Of a stretch of 8,567 bases of DNA, positions 1-6,330 are shown piece by piece. The stretch comes from Paracoccaceae bacterium. Lineage in GTDB: Bacteria > Pseudomonadota > Alphaproteobacteria > Rhodobacterales > Rhodobacteraceae. Position 1 is the first letter of the stretch. Every line of letters begins with the position of its first letter. The translations under genes were made by a program, and so were the position numbers. Location of the stretch: assembly GCA_018222665.1 (NCBI GenBank), contig JAAEZW010000062.1:1-8567 (forward strand), given 5' to 3'. Below the pieces are notes generated by a model. The model was not told the DNA's origin. It searched no databases and was given only the letters and a program-made list of their open reading frames with translations.

Positions 1-107
1 GTTTCGTTGTGTGTGCATGTAGCTCCTAATCACAGGAATAGAAGCGTTGAAAACAGAAAATTATGACCTGTTATTGTTTGTCCTAGTTCGACGCCTAAAA
101 CTATGGA

Positions 108-923
108 ATGCATGAACCATCACCAACACCATTTGATCGACTAATCGCGCTGATCATCGGGAATTTTTCGGCCCCACGCGGGGGGCGGCGCATCCTGGTT
201 GCGTTGCTTTATGGTTGTGTGTGTCATGCGATTTTTGCGGTAGCTGTGATTGCGATGATCGTTGTTATGTATACGGGCATGACGGCATCATTTGGGCGCG
301 TGCCGGCATCGTGGTCATGGGCAGCAAATCTATCGTTGGTTTTGCAATTTCCGCTGGGGCATTCACTACTGCTCTCCAAAACGGGCCGCAGAATAATATC
401 GTTGTTTGCCAAAAACGCGCATGCGGCGACGTTACAGACAACGATTTTTGCAACGCTTGCATCAGTTCAACTTAGCCTGCTGTTTTTGTTGTGGACCCCC
501 TCTGGCATCGTTTGGTGGGTGGCAGAGGGGGAAATGAAATGGGTTTTAACAGGTCTTTATGCCTGTTCATGGGCCTTGCTGATGAAGGCAAGCTATGATG
601 CAGGTGCCGAGGTGCAATCGGGCGCATTGGGGTGGATGTCCCTATTGCAAAAAATCAAACCGAATTATCCCGATATGCCAACGACGGGCCTATTTGCGAT
701 TATTCGCCAGCCAATCTATCTGTCATTCGCGCTGACATTGTGGACAGTCCCCGTTTGGACCCCAGATCAGTTGGTGTTGTCCACCATTCTAACGGCCTAT
801 TGCGTATTGGCCCCAAGGTTTAAGGAGCGGCGATTTCAGGCCCGTTTTGGTGCAGAGTTCGAACACTATTGCGCCCAGACGCCCTATATGCTTCCGCGTT
901 TTTGGGGCATCAACAGGGATTAA
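108..923 (+). CDS. Integral membrane methyltransferase, ICMT/MddA-like
   Basis: This 271-residue multi-spanning protein resembles the isoprenylcysteine carboxyl methyltransferase superfamily, which uses S-adenosylmethionine at the membrane. The overall pattern is closest to MddA, which methylates methanethiol to dimethyl sulfide, and to NnrU-like proteins. Hydrophobic segments lie near residues 28-54, 71-88, 109-130, 144-162 and 203-236. The C-terminal signature is visible as IIRQPIYLSF (198-207), then WTVPVWTP, then FKERRFQARFG (238-248) and a closing YMLPRF. The family usually has RHPxY followed by EE. Here the His is Gln (Q201) and the acidic pair is KE, so SAM binding may differ. The ATG at 108 has only a weak ribosome site (TGGA), but no better in-frame start precedes the first membrane segment. 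Membrane methyltransferase is fairly sure; the substrate is not. Confidence 0.72.
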   Translation: MHEPSPTPFDRLIALIIGNFSAPRGGRRILVALLYGCVCHAIFAVAVIAMIVVMYTGMTASFGRVPASWSWAANLSLVLQFPLGHSLLLSKTGRRIISLFAKNAHAATLQTTIFATLASVQLSLLFLLWTPSGIVWWVAEGEMKWVLTGLYACSWALLMKASYDAGAEVQSGALGWMSLLQKIKPNYPDMPTTGLFAIIRQPIYLSFALTLWTVPVWTPDQLVLSTILTAYCVLAPRFKERRFQARFGAEFEHYCAQTPYMLPRFWGINRD

Positions 924-997
924 CGGTGTCTTCCCTCTTTGATCTGATGTGAATTGTGACTAGATTTATATCAAACACATTTACGGAGACGAAAATT

Positions 998-1375
998 ATG
1001 TCAAAAACAGCAGCGGATTATTTAGCAGAAGCAAACGCAGTCGTGTCACGGGTCAGCGCCGAAGAGGCGGTGGGATATTGGGGGCAGGCGGGGACCACAT
1101 TTGTCGACGTGCGCGACAGTGGTGCAATTGCCCAAAGCGGGACAGTCAAAGGCGCTTTGCGAATTCCGCGTGGAATGATCGAATTCGCAGCGGATGACAC
1201 ATCAAAGTTGCACAACGAAAACCTGAACAAAGAGGATCGTATTTGCCTGATCTGTGCGGCGGGTGGTCAGGCCGCATTGGCGGGCAAAACCATGGTTGAT
1301 ATGGGATATACAAATGTTGTGAACGTTGGTGGTTTTGCCGATTGGCAAGCCGCTGGTGGCGAAACAGAAGAATAA
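998..1375 (+). CDS. Single-domain rhodanese-like sulfurtransferase
   Basis: This is a 125-residue cytoplasmic protein made of one rhodanese domain. Such domains carry a persulfide on a loop cysteine and transfer sulfur to an acceptor. Visible signatures are TTFVDVRD (33-40) and the loop CAAGGQA starting at Cys86, followed by DMGYTNVVNVGGFADW, the usual C-terminal rhodanese block. The loop normally reads CxxGxR; here the Arg position is Gln91. A second Cys (83) lies three residues before the catalytic one. I chose the ATG at 998 because GGAG (986-989) lies just upstream at good spacing; an in-frame GTG at 956 would add 14 unconvincing residues. Only three bases separate it from the next gene, so the two are almost certainly cotranscribed. 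The sulfur acceptor is unknown. Confidence 0.88.
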   Translation: MSKTAADYLAEANAVVSRVSAEEAVGYWGQAGTTFVDVRDSGAIAQSGTVKGALRIPRGMIEFAADDTSKLHNENLNKEDRICLICAAGGQAALAGKTMVDMGYTNVVNVGGFADWQAAGGETEE

Positions 1376-1378
1376 GTT

Positions 1379-1879
1379 TTGCGCATTCTTGCAATCATGA
1401 TTGGGGCCGTCATGACTGCGGCCCCTGTTTTTAGCGCAACCCAGTGTGATCAGTTGGGCGCGCTTCAGGCTGACCCGATGGCCGTTTCAGCACCAGTTGC
1501 CTTTGATGCGATTGATGCGAATGCATTGATTTCTGCCTGTACACTCGCACTGCAAGGTGATGGCACCGACAGGGCGCGGTATCTTTTGCAGCGTGCACGT
1601 GGGTATTTACTTGCAGGGCGCGGTGATCAGGCGATGCAGGATATTCGTGCGGCCCATGATTTGGATTACCCCGCCGCGACATTTGCATTGGCAACGGCGT
1701 ATTTTTTGGGGGACGATGTTTCGCAGGATTTTGAACAGGCACGCATGCTGTTTGAAAACTCATACGAACAGGGCGTCAACTGGTCTGCTAAGGGATTAAG
1801 CATGTTGTATGAAAATGAATTTTTCGAAGGCTATGATCCCGTAAAATCGGCGGATTGGTTGACGAAATTCGAACGGTGA
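1379..1879 (+). CDS. Exported Sel1/TPR-like repeat protein (TTG start)
   Basis: This 166-residue protein starts with a signal peptide: Arg2, a hydrophobic core at residues 3-15, and a likely cut after VFSA (residue 20). The mature part has a TPR-like stretch (about 52-96, RARGYLLAGRGDQAMQDIRA) and then two Sel1-type helical repeats, about 98-134 (AATFALATAYFLGDDVSQD) and 135-164. Such repeats act as protein-protein scaffolds, here probably in the periplasm. Cys23 and Cys54 could form a disulfide. TTG at 1379 is preferred over the ATG at 1397 because it supplies the positively charged n-region of the signal peptide, and AGAAGAA lies about six bases upstream. It starts three bases after the rhodanese gene and ends four bases before the thioesterase gene. 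No specific partner is known. Confidence 0.8.
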   Translation: MRILAIMIGAVMTAAPVFSATQCDQLGALQADPMAVSAPVAFDAIDANALISACTLALQGDGTDRARYLLQRARGYLLAGRGDQAMQDIRAAHDLDYPAATFALATAYFLGDDVSQDFEQARMLFENSYEQGVNWSAKGLSMLYENEFFEGYDPVKSADWLTKFER

Positions 1880-1883
1880 CGTG

Positions 1884-2345
1884 ATGCGTTTTGAATACAC
1901 CACATCTGTGAAACCCGAATGGATTGATTACAACGGTCATATGCAGGATGCGTATTACGGTCTGGTGTTTAGCTATGCTGTTGATGCCTTTCAGGATTGG
2001 GTTGGATTTGATGCGGCCTATCGCACAGGAACGGACTGCACCATATATTTGGTTGAAGAACACAAATATTTCCTGCGTGAGGTGAAAGAGGAAGATCCCC
2101 TAATCGTTCAAATTAGCGTGTTGGGCGTTTCAGAGAAAGTCTTTCATCTACACTGTGTGATGCAAAGTCATGGTCAAGATGTGGCGATTTCGGAATTGAT
2201 GGAGATGCATGTCTGTCAAAAACCAACCCCCAAGGGTGCGCCCATTCCACAGGATATTGCAGCGCGTTTAAATGAGTTGATCATATCCGACACACAGAAA
2301 TCGCAAATCGCACGCCGTGCGCGTGCGATGCGTATCACCTCTTGA
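1884..2345 (+). CDS. Acyl-CoA thioesterase, hotdog fold (betainyl-CoA thioesterase-like)
   Basis: This 153-residue cytoplasmic hotdog protein matches the 4HBT-type group that includes the betainyl-CoA thioesterases of carnitine degradation. Recognisable elements are PEWIDYNGHMQDAYYGLVFS (11-30), with the WxDYNGHM active-site loop typical of this subgroup, then CTIYLVEEHKYFLREV, then a core strand ending SELMEMHVCQK. The full domain length is present. In carnitine gene clusters the enzyme sits beside a BKACE lyase and a carnitine dehydrogenase. Neither is here, so the substrate is open. A GTG at 1881 is in frame one codon upstream; I use the ATG at 1884. No strong ribosome site is visible, which fits translational coupling to the Sel1-like gene ending at 1879. 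It ends convergently against a small minus-strand gene. Confidence 0.85.
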   Translation: MRFEYTTSVKPEWIDYNGHMQDAYYGLVFSYAVDAFQDWVGFDAAYRTGTDCTIYLVEEHKYFLREVKEEDPLIVQISVLGVSEKVFHLHCVMQSHGQDVAISELMEMHVCQKPTPKGAPIPQDIAARLNELIISDTQKSQIARRARAMRITS

Positions 2346-2357
2346 TCGGGCAATTTT

Positions 2358-2387
2358 GTTGGTTCTAACCAACCTGTTTTGCAGGTT
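2358..2387. terminator. Candidate convergent terminator, two overlapping hairpins
   Basis: Two hairpins share bases between the convergent thioesterase gene (ends 2345) and the small minus-strand gene (ends 2394). The first pairs GTTGGT (2358-2363) with ACCAAC (2368-2373) over a four-base loop. The second pairs AACCTG (2371-2376) with CAGGTT (2382-2387). Because 2371-2373 belong to both stems, only one can form at a time. The T tracts are short, so factor-independent termination is plausible but not strong. Confidence 0.45.
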
Positions 2388-2393
2388 TTCAGA

Positions 2394-2540
2394 TTATCCT
2401 AGATAGACCCCAAGTCCGCTCGCAACGATCAAAAGTATCGACATTATGGCCACTTTTTTCGCCAGATAAACACGTTCACTGCGTTCAAAATTTGAGTGAT
2501 ATTGGTATATATCTTTCAGGTTTTGGTCTGCATAGCTCAT
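2394..2540 (-). CDS. Small single-helix membrane protein (48 residues)
   Basis: This is a short gene in what would otherwise be a 413-base gap. Reading the minus strand from the ATG at 2540 gives 48 residues. The first 29 are polar and charged (MSYADQNLKDIYQYHSNFER, then SERVYLAKK). They are followed by one hydrophobic segment of about 19 residues, VAIMSILLIVASGLGVYLG, that runs to the last residue before TAA. The layout suggests a C-terminally anchored inner-membrane miniprotein, with the lysines next to the helix favouring a cytoplasmic N terminus. GAGG lies eight bases before the ATG, a good ribosome site. AT-rich DNA upstream could hold its promoter. I do not recognise a family. Small one-helix proteins often modulate membrane complexes, but nothing here identifies a partner. 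Confidence 0.6.
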   Translation of the reverse strand: MSYADQNLKDIYQYHSNFERSERVYLAKKVAIMSILLIVASGLGVYLG

Positions 2541-2699
2541 TGATTTGCCTCATTTATAATTATTTTTATTTCCTTAATTTAGCATAAATTAGTGTCATTA
2601 TGATCGTATTTCTTGCCAGTGGATTTTGGTGTGATTAATTCGCAACATTCACGGCCAAAGACGGAAAGCCCGTGTAACTTGTGCTACGATAAACGGTTT

Positions 2700-2722
2700 G
2701 GCTGGCGCACATTCGCACAGCC
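2700..2722. other. GC-rich inverted repeat upstream of the exporter operon
   Basis: GGCTGGCG (2700-2707) can pair with CGCACAGCC (2714-2722), leaving one bulged A and a six-base loop, to make an eight-pair stem. It lies 37 bases before the ATG at 2759, in the leader or promoter of the exporter operon. It could be an operator or an mRNA hairpin. It is a single short structure, so chance is possible. Confidence 0.3.
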
Positions 2723-2758
2723 ACCGATGCCACACATCTGAATTAGGGTGCCATTCAA

Positions 2759-3616
2759 ATGAACGACCACAGTAAAGGTTTATTGATCACCCTGATCGGT
2801 GTTTTGTTTGTTGTCCCCGACTCAATTATGGTGCGTTTAATCTCATCCGATCCTATGGTCACCGCGTTTTGGCGCAGTTCGACCGCGGGGACATTTGTGG
2901 CGATTTTCGTCTTGCTGACCATGCGCGATGACGTGATGAAAACCATCACCCAGATGGGGCGCGCGGGATGGACGTATTGTGTTTTGATCGGAACAACATC
3001 TCCTGCATTCGTGCTGGCGGTTCAAAACACCAGTGTCGCCAATGTTGTTTTGATTTTTGCATCCATGCCCGTTTTCTCCGCCATTCTAAGTTTCCTGCTC
3101 CTATCAGAACGGCCCAGTCGTCAATTGTTGCTGACCAGTTGTTTTGTTTTTGTAGGCCTTGCCATCATCGGTTTGGGATCAAGTGATGGAACCACGGCAC
3201 ATTGGATTGGGGATTTGTGGGCGGTCTATATCGTGATTGCGTTTTCCACGGCATTGACCCTGCTTAGGCGGCAAAAACACATATCCATGTTGCCGGCGAT
3301 CCCCATTGGATACATTGGTGCGGCCTTTGTTATGTTTTGGTTCATCGAACCATTAGAAACCGTGGCGACGGATGGCGCGCTCTATCTGTTGCATGGGGTG
3401 CTGATCGCGGTGTCGACCTGTGGCTTGACATTGGGTCCGCGTTATATTTCCGCAACCGAGGTTTCGTTACTGATCTTGTTGGAATCCGTATTCGCGCCAA
3501 TCCTTGCGTGGTTGGTATTGTCTGAGATACCCGTGCAGTCGACCATTATTGGTGGTTTTTTCATCCTAAGTGCGTTAGTAGTTTATAATATTATTATAAT
3601 CCAAAGACGCATTTAA
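2759..3616 (+). CDS. EamA/DMT-family exporter
   Basis: This 285-residue inner-membrane protein has about ten hydrophobic segments arranged as two repeated EamA halves, the usual size and layout of the drug/metabolite transporter superfamily. Typical family blocks are AFWRSSTAGTFVAIF in the first half, FASMPVFSAILSFLLLSERP closing it, and SLLILLESVFAPILAWLVLS near the C terminus, where the conserved LEP-like turn reads LES. These proteins export amino acids, metabolites or drugs, usually driven by the proton gradient; the substrate cannot be read from sequence. The ATG at 2759 has AGGG (2744-2747) about eleven bases upstream. It is first in a likely operon with a second exporter and a tRNA-editing protein. 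The 3' end is very AT-rich and contains a perfect palindrome. Confidence 0.9.
   Translation: MNDHSKGLLITLIGVLFVVPDSIMVRLISSDPMVTAFWRSSTAGTFVAIFVLLTMRDDVMKTITQMGRAGWTYCVLIGTTSPAFVLAVQNTSVANVVLIFASMPVFSAILSFLLLSERPSRQLLLTSCFVFVGLAIIGLGSSDGTTAHWIGDLWAVYIVIAFSTALTLLRRQKHISMLPAIPIGYIGAAFVMFWFIEPLETVATDGALYLLHGVLIAVSTCGLTLGPRYISATEVSLLILLESVFAPILAWLVLSEIPVQSTIIGGFFILSALVVYNIIIIQRRI
3583..3599. repeat. Perfect AT-only palindrome at the exporter 3' end
   Basis: TTATAATA (3583-3590), one central T, then TATTATAA (3592-3599) form a perfect inverted repeat inside the last codons of the EamA gene. It includes two copies of the consensus -10 hexamer TATAAT (3584-3589 and 3595-3600) about 40-60 bases before the MFS start codon. 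No good -35 element sits at the right distance. It may be an internal promoter or protein site, or merely AT-rich sequence encoding the Tyr-Asn-Ile-Ile tail. Confidence 0.35.
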
Positions 3617-3641
3617 TTTATATTTTTCAATAGGTAACGAA

Positions 3642-4847
3642 TTGCGAATAAGTACCCCAGAATTTGTGGCGATCATGGCCATGTTGGTCGCAACGGTCGC
3701 ATTATCCATGGATGGTATATTGCCCGCGCTTTCAATGATTGCGGATGATATGACGCCTGATGATCCCAATCGCGCGCAGTTTGTTTTATCGTCTTTTGTT
3801 GTGGGGATGGCCGTTGGCACATTTTTCATGGGGCCGATCTCGGACAGTTTCGGACGAAAACGCGTGATATACTGTGGTGCGGTGTTGTACATCATCTGTG
3901 CGTTGATTTGCGCCATTACCGATAATTTTGATGTGTTATTGCTTGCGCGGCTTGGTCAGGGAATTGGCGCCGCTGCGCCACGTGTGGTTTCCCAGGCGCT
4001 GATCCGTGATTTTTATCAGGGGCGTGAAATGGCGCGCATTTCCTCCTTTGTCATGATAATTTTTTCCACCGTACCTGCCTTGGCGCCATTGATGGGTTCA
4101 ATTGTGATGTTGGCTTTTGACTGGCAGGCGATCTTTGGCCTCTTTATCCTTTTTGTGGCTATTAGCACGATTTGGATGTCCTTGCGGATCGATGAAAGTG
4201 TCCCGGCGAACAGGCGAATCCCATTCAGATTGGGCACCATCAGCGCCGCCGTGAAAGAGGTTTTGGGGCATTCTGAGATTGTCACGTCAATCATGGGCCT
4301 CATCTTTGCCTATTGCATTTTGTTTGTTGCCATCTTCTTGGTGCAGCCTGTGTTTGATCAGGTGTATGGTCGCGGCGCATCGTTTCCCTATTGGTTTGCT
4401 TTGGTCGCGATTTTGTCCGCCTCTTCCAGTTTTCTGAATTCTCAGTTGGTGCGTCGTTTGGGGATGCGTGCGCTGATCAATGCAGCCTTTCGGGTTCAGG
4501 TCGTGCTGTGCGGTATCATGCTAATGCTTTGGTATGCGGATGTATTAGAGGATACCGTTGGTTTTGCAATTTTTGTCACATGGATTTTTTCACTATTTTT
4601 TATGGCAGGCATGACAATCGGAAACCTGACTGCGCTGGCCATGGAACCCGTCGGTCATATCGCGGGCACAGCCGCCAGTGTGATCAGTGCGCTGGCCACG
4701 ATTGGATCAGTTATTTTTGCCGCGATTTTAGGCCAGTTTTTTGATGGGACGCTCTTTATCATGATTTTTGGTGTCGCTGTTTTTGCCGTTCTTGGGACGA
4801 TTGTGGTTCACAGATTGAAACGATTTGAAAGACCGCATAAAGCATGA
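3642..4847 (+). CDS. Bcr/CflA-type MFS multidrug exporter (TTG start)
   Basis: This 401-residue, twelve-helix major facilitator of the Bcr/CflA group would expel drugs or metabolites in exchange for protons across the inner membrane. The N terminus (STPEFVAIMAMLVATVALSM, 4-23) and the DGILPAL motif after it are typical of the group. Motif A is GPISDSFGRKRV (64-75). The segment ARLGQGIGAAAPRVVSQALI with IRDFYQGREMARISS after it is the characteristic helix 4-5 region. The start is TTG at 3642: AGG at 3632-3634 lies seven bases upstream and the protein begins where family members do. It follows the EamA gene by 25 bases and precedes the editing-protein gene by 30, so the three are probably cotranscribed. 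Substrate unknown. Confidence 0.9.
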   Translation: MRISTPEFVAIMAMLVATVALSMDGILPALSMIADDMTPDDPNRAQFVLSSFVVGMAVGTFFMGPISDSFGRKRVIYCGAVLYIICALICAITDNFDVLLLARLGQGIGAAAPRVVSQALIRDFYQGREMARISSFVMIIFSTVPALAPLMGSIVMLAFDWQAIFGLFILFVAISTIWMSLRIDESVPANRRIPFRLGTISAAVKEVLGHSEIVTSIMGLIFAYCILFVAIFLVQPVFDQVYGRGASFPYWFALVAILSASSSFLNSQLVRRLGMRALINAAFRVQVVLCGIMLMLWYADVLEDTVGFAIFVTWIFSLFFMAGMTIGNLTALAMEPVGHIAGTAASVISALATIGSVIFAAILGQFFDGTLFIMIFGVAVFAVLGTIVVHRLKRFERPHKA

Positions 4848-4877
4848 CCATGCACGCATGAAAGGAGACCCACCACG

Positions 4878-5426
4878 ATGTCTGAAACAATTGATGCCTC
4901 CTCGAAATATCAGGACAGTCTGCCTGTATCTTCGGACGATTTGTTGGCGCAGTTGGATGCGTGGGGCATCGCCTATACGCGTGCCGATCACGTTCCCCTG
5001 CGCACAGTTGAGGATTCAAAAAAGATCCAGGACATGTTTTTGCCCAGTGAAGAGGGCGGGGGACACATCAAAAACCTGTATTTGCGCGACAACAAAAAAC
5101 GCAACTATTTAATCGTGGCAGAACAAGATCGCTTTATTCATTTAAAAGCGCTGCATCAAAAATTGGGGACGGGGCGATTGTCATTTGGATCCGCGGACCG
5201 ATTGATGGAAAATTTGGGTGTGCGCCCGGGTGCGGTTACGCCACTTTCGATGATCAATGGTGTGAAATCGAATGTTCAAATTTTCATGGATGCTGAACTG
5301 CAATCCTGCACGCAGATTTATGTTCATCCTCTGGTAAACGACAGAACATTGGGCATGTCTGTCGACGGATTGAACAGTTTTTTCGATAAAATTGGCGCCA
5401 CCGTGACGTGGGCTGACTTGACCTGA
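4878..5426 (+). CDS. Aminoacyl-tRNA deacylase, ProXp/YbaK (INS) family
   Basis: This 182-residue protein matches the free-standing homologues of the prolyl-tRNA synthetase editing domain, which remove wrongly attached amino acids (typically alanine on tRNA-Pro) in the cytoplasm. Family blocks are GGHIKNLYLRD (61-71), the LKALHQKLGTGRLSFGSADR region, GVRPGAVTPLSMIN (114-127), and IYVHPLVND with His150. Lys48, Lys49 and Lys65 are candidates for the RNA-contacting lysine. Length is normal for the family. The ribosome site is strong: AGGAG (4863-4867) ten bases before the ATG. It follows the MFS gene by 30 bases. Exact specificity (Ala-tRNA-Pro or another mischarged tRNA) cannot be decided by eye. 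Confidence 0.87.
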   Translation: MSETIDASSKYQDSLPVSSDDLLAQLDAWGIAYTRADHVPLRTVEDSKKIQDMFLPSEEGGGHIKNLYLRDNKKRNYLIVAEQDRFIHLKALHQKLGTGRLSFGSADRLMENLGVRPGAVTPLSMINGVKSNVQIFMDAELQSCTQIYVHPLVNDRTLGMSVDGLNSFFDKIGATVTWADLT

Positions 5427-5427
5427 A

Positions 5428-5444
5428 CTGATGTTTGACATCAG
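5428..5444. terminator. Short hairpin between convergent genes
   Basis: CTGATG (5428-5433) and CATCAG (5439-5444) form a perfect six-pair stem with loop TTTGA. It lies exactly where the tRNA-editing gene (ends 5426) and the minus-strand zinc-ribbon gene (ends 5441) meet. There is no T tract on either side, so it is at best a weak bidirectional terminator or an mRNA-end stabiliser. Confidence 0.3.
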
Positions 5445-5629
5445 CTGCGCTGATACCCTTTGGCCAAATTGAAATCCGTTTCACAGGTGTCTCCTGTGCA
5501 ACATTCCATAATGTTTGATTTGCAATGTGCGCAGGCCTCGTGCCCGTGCACAACGATTGTCTTTAGTGGGGCTGCGCATCGGGGGCAGCGTTGAATATGG
5601 GCATTTTGGGGATTTAACAGATTATCCAT
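5441..5629 (-). CDS. Small zinc-ribbon protein
   Basis: This 62-residue protein carries two CxxC pairs, CPRC (15-18) and CAHC (33-36), that should bind one zinc ion as a zinc ribbon. Between them lies TIVVHGHEA, with His28 and His30. A further cluster CCTGDTC (43-49) follows and may bind a second metal or form disulfides. I recall similar small proteins with a VHGH...C..C...CC pattern in Roseobacter-type genomes, always without known function. The ATG at 5629 has only a weak ribosome site (GAAAG, about twelve bases upstream). The metal ligands leave little doubt that it is coding. It stands alone on the minus strand, convergent with the tRNA-editing gene. Confidence 0.78.
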   Translation of the reverse strand: MDNLLNPQNAHIQRCPRCAAPLKTIVVHGHEACAHCKSNIMECCTGDTCETDFNLAKGYQRS

Positions 5630-5665
5630 GATAACGGGCTTTCATCTATCGCATGATTCCAGATT

Positions 5666-5680
5666 ATCGCGCTTGGCGAT
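5666..5680. other. Small inverted repeat in the 5630-5812 intergenic region
   Basis: ATCGC (5666-5670) and GCGAT (5676-5680) form a five-base inverted repeat around GCTTG. It lies in the divergent promoter region between the zinc-ribbon gene (minus) and the CcmE-like gene (plus), so it could be an operator. I found no convincing -35/-10 pair here. Confidence 0.2.
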
Positions 5681-5812
5681 CAATTCAACTGTATTCGTCT
5701 TGATTGCTTTTTGAATATCGTATGACTTGTCTTATCTGCGAATTGCGGCTTTAGTGCAGGCATCCTTCGCAGGGTGGTTTGCGACAGCTGCGCATAAGCA
5801 GGAGAAAAAGAC

Positions 5813-6205
5813 ATGAAATACGTTATCGGCATGGCAATCGCATTGGGTATTTTCGCATCCACCGCATTTGCGCAAACACGTTATTTTTTGTTTCCTGGCG
5901 AAGTATCCGCATTTGCATCTCAAAATGCACGTGCCGTGAATCTATTTGGGATTGCCACCGATGTTCAAACGACCGAGCAGAGTGGTGTGCAGTTTTTGGT
6001 ATCGGACAAATCTGTAAGCATTCCTGTGATATATCAGGGTCAATTGCCTCAAGAGTTTGAAGATGGAAATCCCGCCATCGTGTTGGGTGAATTTGACGGA
6101 ACAGTGTTTTTTGCAAATGCAATTATTGTTCAGTTTTCAAGCAAATACTTGCCGGCAGCAGCCTTGAGTGAATTGCAATCCTACGGCGCCCAAATCTCTG
6201 ACTAA
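5813..6205 (+). CDS. Secreted CcmE-like OB-fold protein lacking the haem-binding His
   Basis: This 130-residue protein has a clear signal peptide (MKYVIGMAIALGIFASTAFA, probable cut after Ala20) followed by one domain resembling CcmE, the periplasmic haem chaperone of cytochrome c maturation. Blocks that align with CcmE are YFLFPGEV (24-31; CcmE YFYTPSEV), FLVSDKSVSIPVIYQGQLPQ (61-80; CcmE FxVTDgxxxVpVxYxGxLPD) and VQFSSKYLP (106-114; CcmE LAKHDENYMP). The His that binds haem covalently in CcmE is Phe108 here, while the nearby Tyr (112) is kept. True CcmE also has an uncleaved N-terminal anchor, and no other ccm gene is present. It is therefore probably a paralogue with another job, such as a generic periplasmic OB-fold binder. 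AGGAG lies eight bases before the ATG. Confidence 0.68.
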   Translation: MKYVIGMAIALGIFASTAFAQTRYFLFPGEVSAFASQNARAVNLFGIATDVQTTEQSGVQFLVSDKSVSIPVIYQGQLPQEFEDGNPAIVLGEFDGTVFFANAIIVQFSSKYLPAAALSELQSYGAQISD

Positions 6206-6224
6206 GTCGGCAAAAACGCGACGC

Positions 6225-6305
6225 GTCATATCAAATGACATAAGTGTCCATAAAATATTACATCATGAAGTGATCCTTTTGCCTCTCTCTTTCGTAAATG
6301 ACATA
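6225..6305. repeat. Paired 11-base direct repeats before the DUF3833 gene
   Basis: AAATGACATAA occurs at 6233-6243 and again at 6296-6306, 63 bases apart, which is six helical turns. The first copy also forms an inverted repeat with GTCAT (6225-6229). The 10-base core AAATGACATA recurs at 7321-7330. The second copy ends 25 bases before the ATG of the lipoprotein gene. These may be binding sites of one regulator, but no known box was recognised. Confidence 0.35.
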
Positions 6306-6330
6306 AAAAGACGTAGATAAGGGGCACATA

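Noticed and set aside
47..77. TTGAAA with TATTGT 19 bases on, as a promoter for the first gene
   Set aside because: The spacing is too long and the -10 match is only four of six; not enough to report.
937..955. FNR-like half site TTGAT upstream of the rhodanese gene
   Set aside because: The second half (ATCAA) is absent at the required spacing; only one half matches.
956..997. GTG start 14 codons upstream of the rhodanese ATG
   Set aside because: The extension has no ribosome site and does not resemble rhodanese N termini, whereas the ATG at 998 is preceded by GGAG at good spacing.
4842..4860. Repeated GCATG/CATGC motifs between the MFS and editing genes
   Set aside because: Short, and explained by ordinary sequence around the stop codon and leader; no clear hairpin or known site.
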